Shown here in pieces: positions 15,388-19,216 of a stretch of DNA of 19,216 nt; the stretch's first letter is position 1, and every line of letters starts with the position of its first letter. The notes beneath the pieces were generated by a model. The model was not told where the DNA came from and did no database searches. It saw only the letters and a program-made list of their open reading frames with translations. The stretch is from the NCBI GenBank assembly GCA_045658225.1, contig JAZOUO010000013.1, forward strand, positions 1-19,216, read 5' to 3'. Origin of the DNA: SVTX01 sp045658225 (GTDB taxonomy: Bacteria; Bacillota; Clostridia; Oscillospirales; CAG-272). Made by a program: the position numbers and the translations under genes.

Positions 15388-15425
15388 TAAAAAAATCCGA
15401 GCAACATAGTTGCTCGTATTTTTTT
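15388..15425. terminator. Bidirectional rho-independent terminator after the CorC/HlyC pair
   Basis: Stem CGAGCAAC (15398-15405) with GTTGCTCG (15409-15416) around loop ATA, followed by A and seven T (15419-15425) on the plus strand. An A-tract (15388-15395) gives a matching T-run on the minus strand. It starts right after the stop codon of the second paralogue. Confidence 0.9.
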
Positions 15426-15431
15426 AAGGAC

Positions 15432-15457
15432 AACGGGTTGCGATGCAACCCGTTTTT
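15432..15457 (+). terminator. Second terminator hairpin between convergent genes
   Basis: Perfect 10-bp stem AACGGGTTGC (15432-15441) with GCAACCCGTT (15445-15454), loop GAT, followed by a T-run to 15457 on the plus strand. On the minus strand it has no T-run, but it lies just before the bidirectional terminator, which would stop the lipoprotein transcript. Confidence 0.8.
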
Positions 15458-15468
15458 ATGTAAGGAAA

Positions 15469-15861
15469 TTATTTTGCGTCCTTAACTGCCTGCTCTGTTC
15501 CGATGAAGATCATCATGCCGGACTTCTTGTATACGATATTCTCGTACTTTTCCTTAAGCTTCTCAGCATCTTCCTTAGCATCTTCCCAAGCATCCTTGAG
15601 TGCGTCCTTGTCCTCATAGTAAACAATGGAGATGTACTCATCATCACCCTTCATTGCGGTAAGAGTTGCCTCAGCGCCGTCAGGGAGAAGGTGATCACCA
15701 AGGAGACCGCCGTCGTTAAGAATTACGGTGTAACCTGCATCCTCAAGTGCTTCCTTTGCTTTTTCGGGATCCTTGTTAGGAGCGCCGCAAGCAACGAGCA
15801 TAGCGCAAAGCATAACTGCGAGGAGTGCAAGAGCTGTAATTTTAAGAATGTTCTTTTTCAT
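15469..15861 (-). CDS. Small lipoprotein of unknown function
   Basis: A 130-residue protein with a clear lipoprotein signal peptide: basic start MKKNILK, hydrophobic core to residue 24, and lipobox LVAC with the lipidated Cys25. The mature part (about 105 residues) is acidic and lysine-rich, with KAKEALEDAGYTVIL (a short alpha-beta unit), a beta stretch YISIVYYEDKDAL, and a charged helix DAWEDAKEDAEKLKEKYENI. It ends in a strand-like FIGTEQAVKDA. I recognise no named family, but the fold looks like a compact alpha/beta domain. The ATG at 15861 has AGGAGG about 9 bases upstream; an earlier in-frame ATG at 15924 lies inside the promoter. It is likely exported and anchored to the outer face of the membrane, and is an expected substrate of lipoprotein-modifying enzymes such as the nearby Lnt. 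Confidence 0.88.
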   Translation of the reverse strand: MKKNILKITALALLAVMLCAMLVACGAPNKDPEKAKEALEDAGYTVILNDGGLLGDHLLPDGAEATLTAMKGDDEYISIVYYEDKDALKDAWEDAKEDAEKLKEKYENIVYKKSGMMIFIGTEQAVKDAK

Positions 15862-15895
15862 AATTAAAAATCCTCCTGATTTTTTTGTCAGTATT

Positions 15896-15924
15896 ATTAT
15901 AGTCCTTTTGTGAGTTTTTGTCAA
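15896..15924 (-). promoter_or_regulatory. Consensus sigma-A promoter of the lipoprotein gene
   Basis: On the minus strand perfect -35 TTGACA (15924-15919), spacer of 17, perfect -10 TATAAT (15901-15896). The start site would be near 15889, leaving a leader of about 28 bases with an AGGAGG ribosome binding site. Such a fully consensus promoter suggests strong expression. Confidence 0.92.
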
Positions 15925-15949
15925 CTATTTTTTCACCCAAAATATACAT

Positions 15950-15969
15950 TTAAGAAATAGTTAAGAAAT
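15950..15969. repeat. Two direct repeats with 11-base period upstream of the lipoprotein promoter
   Basis: TTAAGAAAT occurs at 15950-15958 and again at 15961-15969, exactly 11 bases apart, about 26 bases upstream of the -35. Direct repeats with one helical turn are typical of OmpR/PhoP-family binding sites, but the sequence is AT-rich and short, so chance is possible. Confidence 0.35.
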
Positions 15970-15988
15970 TTAACACTATCGAAAAACC

Positions 15989-16342
15989 TTATTCTACCTT
16001 GGGAAATTTGATGCCGTCAAACACTATATAGCCGTCTCCGATTTCAAAAGAAAACGTGCCCGCAAAGATGTTATCGGGGCGGTCGTTCTCAAAGGTCAGA
16101 GTTATTGAGCCGTCCGTTATCTCGTACTCTCCGTTCAACGTATAGACCTCCTCGCCCGCAGCTCTGTACATGGCAACAACCTTTTCCCCGTCAAACGTAA
16201 GCGTTCTACCCGTGCCCAGCGCTTCCTCGCTGTACGTTCCCGAAAGTTTTACCTCCTCGGGCTGAAGCAAAATCGTTGCAATGGTTGCACCCGCAACAAC
16301 AACTGCTACGAGAATTGAAACTATTATAATGACTTTTTTCAT
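15989..16342 (-). CDS. Small single-pass membrane protein of unknown function
   Basis: A 117-residue protein. Residues 1-27 are a basic start (MKK) and one long hydrophobic segment (VIIIVSILVAVVVAGATIATILL), acting as a signal anchor or an uncleaved signal peptide; there is no lipobox Cys. The rest is predicted to be beta-rich: LSGTYSEEALGTGRTLTFDGEKV, YTLNGEYEITDGSITLTFEND, FAGTFSFEIGDGYIVFDG. The repeated G-x-Y/F and strand pattern resembles small lipocalin-like or calycin beta-barrels seen as hypothetical proteins in Clostridia, but I cannot name a family. Its ATG overlaps the lnt stop by four bases (ATGA) with no clear ribosome binding site, so it is probably translated by coupling to lnt. 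Function unknown. Confidence 0.8.
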   Translation of the reverse strand: MKKVIIIVSILVAVVVAGATIATILLQPEEVKLSGTYSEEALGTGRTLTFDGEKVVAMYRAAGEEVYTLNGEYEITDGSITLTFENDRPDNIFAGTFSFEIGDGYIVFDGIKFPKVE

Positions 16343-17952
16343 GTCTTATCTACTACCTTTCTGTCTTTTATATATAAGAACAACGAAGCGCAAAGAAGCG
16401 CTGACGTGATTCCTGTGCAAATATAAACAAAGAGATTTCCTATTACGGTATAAACCGTCGTCTGATCTCTCAGATAAATGTCTCCGATGACGTACCCTTC
16501 CTCAAGTATGCCGAGCTCTTCTTCAAACTCGCCCATAGGATTGACTATACCGGATATACCCGTGTTTGCCGCGCGGACGACGTATCTTCCCGTCTCAATA
16601 GCACGGAGCTTGGACTGCGAGGTGTGCATATAATTCTCCGCAGAGTCATCAAACCACGCGTCATTGGTGGAAACTATAAGCATCTGCGCTCCGTCGCGCA
16701 CCGCCTCGAGCGCAATATTTTCATAAACCGAATCAAAGCATATCATACATCCTACATCACCCTTCTCGGTGTGCAGCACTGCACTTTCCTCGCCTGGAAT
16801 GACGTCGTTTGGAAGCATATTAAGCTCCGCAAGCGGTGGAATAAGAATTTCTATCATAGACCGCAAGGGCACAAATTCCGCAAACGGAACGCGTCTTTGT
16901 TTTGAATATATCTCCTCGCCAAAGCTTCCGTCCTCCTTCACCTCAAAAAGCGAGTTGTAGGATCGAAGCCCTCCGTCCTCGGCATAAACAGGCTTTTCGG
17001 GGAGTATAAAGGATGCGGCGATAATGGTAGTCTCACCCTCCATAGCAAGAGACGAGAAATATTCTGCAAGCTCCTCGTCCAGATCATACGGAAACGCCGT
17101 TTCTGCCCATATTACGAGATCCGCGCCATTCTCTGCCGCTTCAAGCGTGTATTTGGTATGTGCCTCTTTTATAATCTGTTTGGTATTTGGACTCCACTTT
17201 TCATTCAGCGGAATATTTCCCTGAATGGCAGCTACCGTGAGCTTTTGATTGTCCTTGTTGCTATAAGAAATTCTCACAACAGCGCCGATTAGTAGATTGC
17301 CGACCACCATACATATACAGGCAGTAGCAAGTACCCTTGTAAAGTCTTGCCTTATAAACAGATAAGCAAGACAGAAATTGACTGCGACGATAAGGAAGCT
17401 TACAAAGTAAGAACCAAAAATTGATGCGGAAAGCAATGTCAGGCTTGTATTTGTCTGACCGAGGCAAAGCCTGCCCCACGGCACGCCCCACCAGCCGATC
17501 GTCTGCGACCACTCAATAACCGCCCAAAGCGCCGCCGCCAAAAACGGAGCGAGTATTTTGAGCTTTTCAAATATCCGACTGCGGAATATAAACGCAAACA
17601 CAAGGAATATCAGTGAGCTTGAAATCGTTTGTATAATGGAAAGCCCTATCCACGCGACAGTCACAACGAGTATCGCAACGCCCTTTGACACGTCCATAAA
17701 GCTCAGGGGATACATATACAAGAACCAATGGTATATCACAAGGTAATACGATATAAAGAATACCGCACCGTAAAGATATACTCGGCGAAGCTTTATTTCC
17801 CTGTCGTCCGCGATGCATATAAGCGCCATAGCGGCAGGAATGAGAGTCAACCATTCAAGAAAGCCTACCGTAGGGAAAACCACGGTGAGCGCTGTAAGAA
17901 GTCCCGATATGCACAAGAGCGCAATTTTGTATTTTTTTATTATTTGCAGCAT
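16339..17952 (-). CDS. lnt: Apolipoprotein N-acyltransferase Lnt
   Basis: A 537-residue membrane enzyme of the Lnt family, which transfers an acyl chain from phospholipid to the N-terminal Cys of lipoproteins. Residues 1 to about 230 hold several hydrophobic segments, with the family motif WGVPWGRL (155-162). A nitrilase-type domain follows (about 237-490). The expected triad is visible: Glu284 in IWAETAFP, Lys351 in YSKQRRVPFAEFVP, and Cys405 in CMICFDS. STNDAWFDDS and IETGRYVVRAANTGISG also match the family. A final membrane segment is near 505-525. AAGGAG lies 5 bases before the ATG. It follows the pseudouridine synthase by 21 bases and overlaps the next gene by four. Many low-GC Gram-positives lack classical Lnt and use other systems, though Clostridia often have it. 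Confidence 0.94.
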   Translation of the reverse strand: MLQIIKKYKIALLCISGLLTALTVVFPTVGFLEWLTLIPAAMALICIADDREIKLRRVYLYGAVFFISYYLVIYHWFLYMYPLSFMDVSKGVAILVVTVAWIGLSIIQTISSSLIFLVFAFIFRSRIFEKLKILAPFLAAALWAVIEWSQTIGWWGVPWGRLCLGQTNTSLTLLSASIFGSYFVSFLIVAVNFCLAYLFIRQDFTRVLATACICMVVGNLLIGAVVRISYSNKDNQKLTVAAIQGNIPLNEKWSPNTKQIIKEAHTKYTLEAAENGADLVIWAETAFPYDLDEELAEYFSSLAMEGETTIIAASFILPEKPVYAEDGGLRSYNSLFEVKEDGSFGEEIYSKQRRVPFAEFVPLRSMIEILIPPLAELNMLPNDVIPGEESAVLHTEKGDVGCMICFDSVYENIALEAVRDGAQMLIVSTNDAWFDDSAENYMHTSQSKLRAIETGRYVVRAANTGISGIVNPMGEFEEELGILEEGYVIGDIYLRDQTTVYTVIGNLFVYICTGITSALLCASLFLYIKDRKVVDKT

Positions 17953-17973
17953 ACAGACTCCTTCTTTTGTGTT

Positions 17974-18969
17974 TTATTTTTTGCACAGACCCTCAATTAT
18001 CTGATCCGCACGTGGAAAATCCGAAACAAACCATATGTCCTCAGGCGATAGGTAGACCTCTTTATCCTTCAGATAGCCAAGCGCACCAGAATTGTCGGCA
18101 AAATCAAATATAAGTCTGTAGGAATACAAGGCTTGGTATTTATATCCTTTGCCCTTGTCGGATTTGTTTATTCCGTACTTACCGTCGCCAAGCAAGGGGT
18201 GACCTATATGCGCCATATGAGCGCGTATCTGATGGGTGCGTCCCGTGACGAGCTCAACCTCAAGCAGAGTGTTTCCGCCGTGGCGGGTGAGCGTACGGTA
18301 CTTGGTGATTATGTTTTTATAGCCGTCAAGCGCCTTGTCCGAGACCTTTACGGTGTTATTTTTAGCGTCCTTTTTCAGATAACCCGTAAGGATTTCTCTG
18401 TCCTTCTCCATATTGCCGTGAACGGCGCAGATATAGAATTTTCTTATCTCGTCGTCCTTGATCTTCTGATTCATCACACGGAGGGCCTCGGCGTTCTTTG
18501 CCGCTATGACGATACCGCCCGTATTTCTGTCAATACGGTTGCAGAGCGCGGGAGCAAAGGACTGCTCGTCCTCGGGGTCATACTCTCCCTTGCGGTAGAG
18601 GTACGCCTTTATGTGCATAATCAGGGTATTATCCCCTGCGCCCTCGTCCTCGTGAACAAGCACGCCCGGACGCTTGTTGCAAAGAATGATATTTTCATCC
18701 TCATACACAACGCTTATCTTTGGAGTTATCCTTGAGAGCGCGCCCGTGTCCTTTTCGGGAGCTTCGAAAAACTCGTCTCTTATAAAGAGCTGAATTTCAT
18801 CTCCCTCGCAAAGTATATACTTTTGCTCGGTTCTCTGACGGTTTACCTTTATTTTCTTAGTTCTTATGTATTTATACATAAGCGACGCAGGAAGACCGCA
18901 AACCGCCTTAGTAAGGAATTTGTCAAGTCGCTGTCCTGCGTCGTTCTTTTTAATTGTAAGTATTCTCAC
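17974..18969 (-). CDS. RluC/RluD-type 23S rRNA pseudouridine synthase
   Basis: A 331-residue RluA-family pseudouridine synthase, probably acting on 23S rRNA. It has an N-terminal S4 RNA-binding domain (about 12-65: GQRLDKFLTKAVCGLPASLMYKYIRTKKIKVN in short) and a catalytic domain (about 85-310). The active-site motif is NRIDRNTGG with Asp147; Asn replaces the usual His of HRLDxxTSG. TGRTHQIRAHMAHIGHPLLG is the second family motif. The start is a GTG at 18969, lying 6 bases after the upp stop codon and in the same frame, with no visible ribosome binding site. Translation therefore probably depends on coupling to upp. The exact member (RluC, RluD or another) cannot be decided from sequence alone. 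Confidence 0.92.
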   Translation of the reverse strand: MRILTIKKNDAGQRLDKFLTKAVCGLPASLMYKYIRTKKIKVNRQRTEQKYILCEGDEIQLFIRDEFFEAPEKDTGALSRITPKISVVYEDENIILCNKRPGVLVHEDEGAGDNTLIMHIKAYLYRKGEYDPEDEQSFAPALCNRIDRNTGGIVIAAKNAEALRVMNQKIKDDEIRKFYICAVHGNMEKDREILTGYLKKDAKNNTVKVSDKALDGYKNIITKYRTLTRHGGNTLLEVELVTGRTHQIRAHMAHIGHPLLGDGKYGINKSDKGKGYKYQALYSYRLIFDFADNSGALGYLKDKEVYLSPEDIWFVSDFPRADQIIEGLCKK

Positions 18970-18975
18970 GAAAAA

Positions 18976-19216
18976 TTAAAGTGTACCAAAAATTCTGTCG
19001 CCTGCGTCGCCAAGACCGGGTACGATGTAGTCGTGATCGTTGAGGCATTCGTCAAGAGATGCTGTGAAAATGTCAACGTCGGGATGTGAATCCTGAACCT
19101 TCTTAACGCCCTCAGGAGCAGCAACAAGGCACATAAATCTGATATTCTTGCAGCCCTTGTTCTTAAGAGTTGTAAGCGCGTCGCAAGCAGAGCCGCCTGT
19201 CGCAAGCATAGGGTCA
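18976..19216 (-). CDS. upp: Uracil phosphoribosyltransferase, C-terminal part
   Basis: Only the last 79 codons plus stop are in the window; the gene runs off the right edge. The visible part begins at DPMLATGGSA, the PRPP-binding loop, and continues with LVAAPEGVKKVQDSHPDVDIFTASLDECLNDHDYIVPGLGDAGDRIFGTL, the conserved C-terminal end of Upp with the uracil-binding IVPGLGDAGD loop. The enzyme salvages uracil to UMP. It is upstream of the pseudouridine synthase gene and likely heads or belongs to the same transcript. Confidence 0.96.
   Translation of the reverse strand, partial: DPMLATGGSACDALTTLKNKGCKNIRFMCLVAAPEGVKKVQDSHPDVDIFTASLDECLNDHDYIVPGLGDAGDRIFGTL

Noticed and set aside
1..19216. CRISPR, prophage, toxin-antitoxin, defence or transposon content
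   Set aside because: No regularly spaced repeats, integrase, transposase or known defence motif was seen; all larger genes are recognisable housekeeping families.

Overview
The window reads as ordinary chromosome of an uncultured gut-type Bacillota, most likely class Clostridia (Oscillospirales/Christensenellales-like). Supporting signs are moderately AT-rich DNA, strong GGAGG-type ribosome binding sites, sigma-A promoters with 17-bp spacers, a ylxM-ffh-rpsP-khpA block, MutS2 with an Smr domain, DUF2974 and tandem CorC/HlyC proteins. The assignment rests on gene content and style only. I see no mobile element, CRISPR array, tRNA, rRNA, phage gene or defence cassette.

Layout. (1) 1-387, minus: N-terminal part of a membrane-anchored Ig-like protein, divergent from the next operon. 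(2) 523-3026, plus: SRP/ribosome operon ylxM-ffh-rpsP-khpA, started by a near-consensus promoter with a palindrome over the start site and closed by a strong bidirectional terminator. The usual followers rimM-trmD-rplS are absent. (3) 8161 down to 3025, minus: amino-sugar operon of a stand-alone GlmU-like left-handed beta-helix acetyltransferase, glmM, glmS and a DUF2974 alpha/beta hydrolase. Its promoter is flanked by two copies of an imperfect direct repeat. (4) 12601 down to 8203, minus: dxs-mutS2, with a terminator after mutS2. (5) 12660-15457, plus: two translationally coupled CorC/HlyC (CNNM-CBS) membrane proteins. Their promoter is divergent from dxs, with a perfect 13-bp inverted repeat centred between the two promoters; two terminators follow. 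(6) 15924 down to 15469, minus: a small lipoprotein with its own promoter. (7) 19216 down to 15989, minus: upp (partial), an RluC/RluD-type pseudouridine synthase, lnt and a small single-pass membrane protein.

Functionally, the glm operon makes the UDP-GlcNAc precursor for the cell wall. Dxs feeds isoprenoid and undecaprenyl synthesis, Lnt N-acylates lipoproteins, Ffh directs membrane insertion, and S16, KhpA and the pseudouridine synthase serve ribosome and RNA function. The theme is growth and envelope housekeeping.

I found no credible new multi-gene system. The parts most worth a second look are the regulatory repeats (glm promoter, dxs/corC divergent region, ylxM leader), the separate acetyltransferase in the glm operon, and the lnt neighbourhood with two unrecognised small envelope proteins. 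Every gene seen complete appears intact; no frameshift was noticed.
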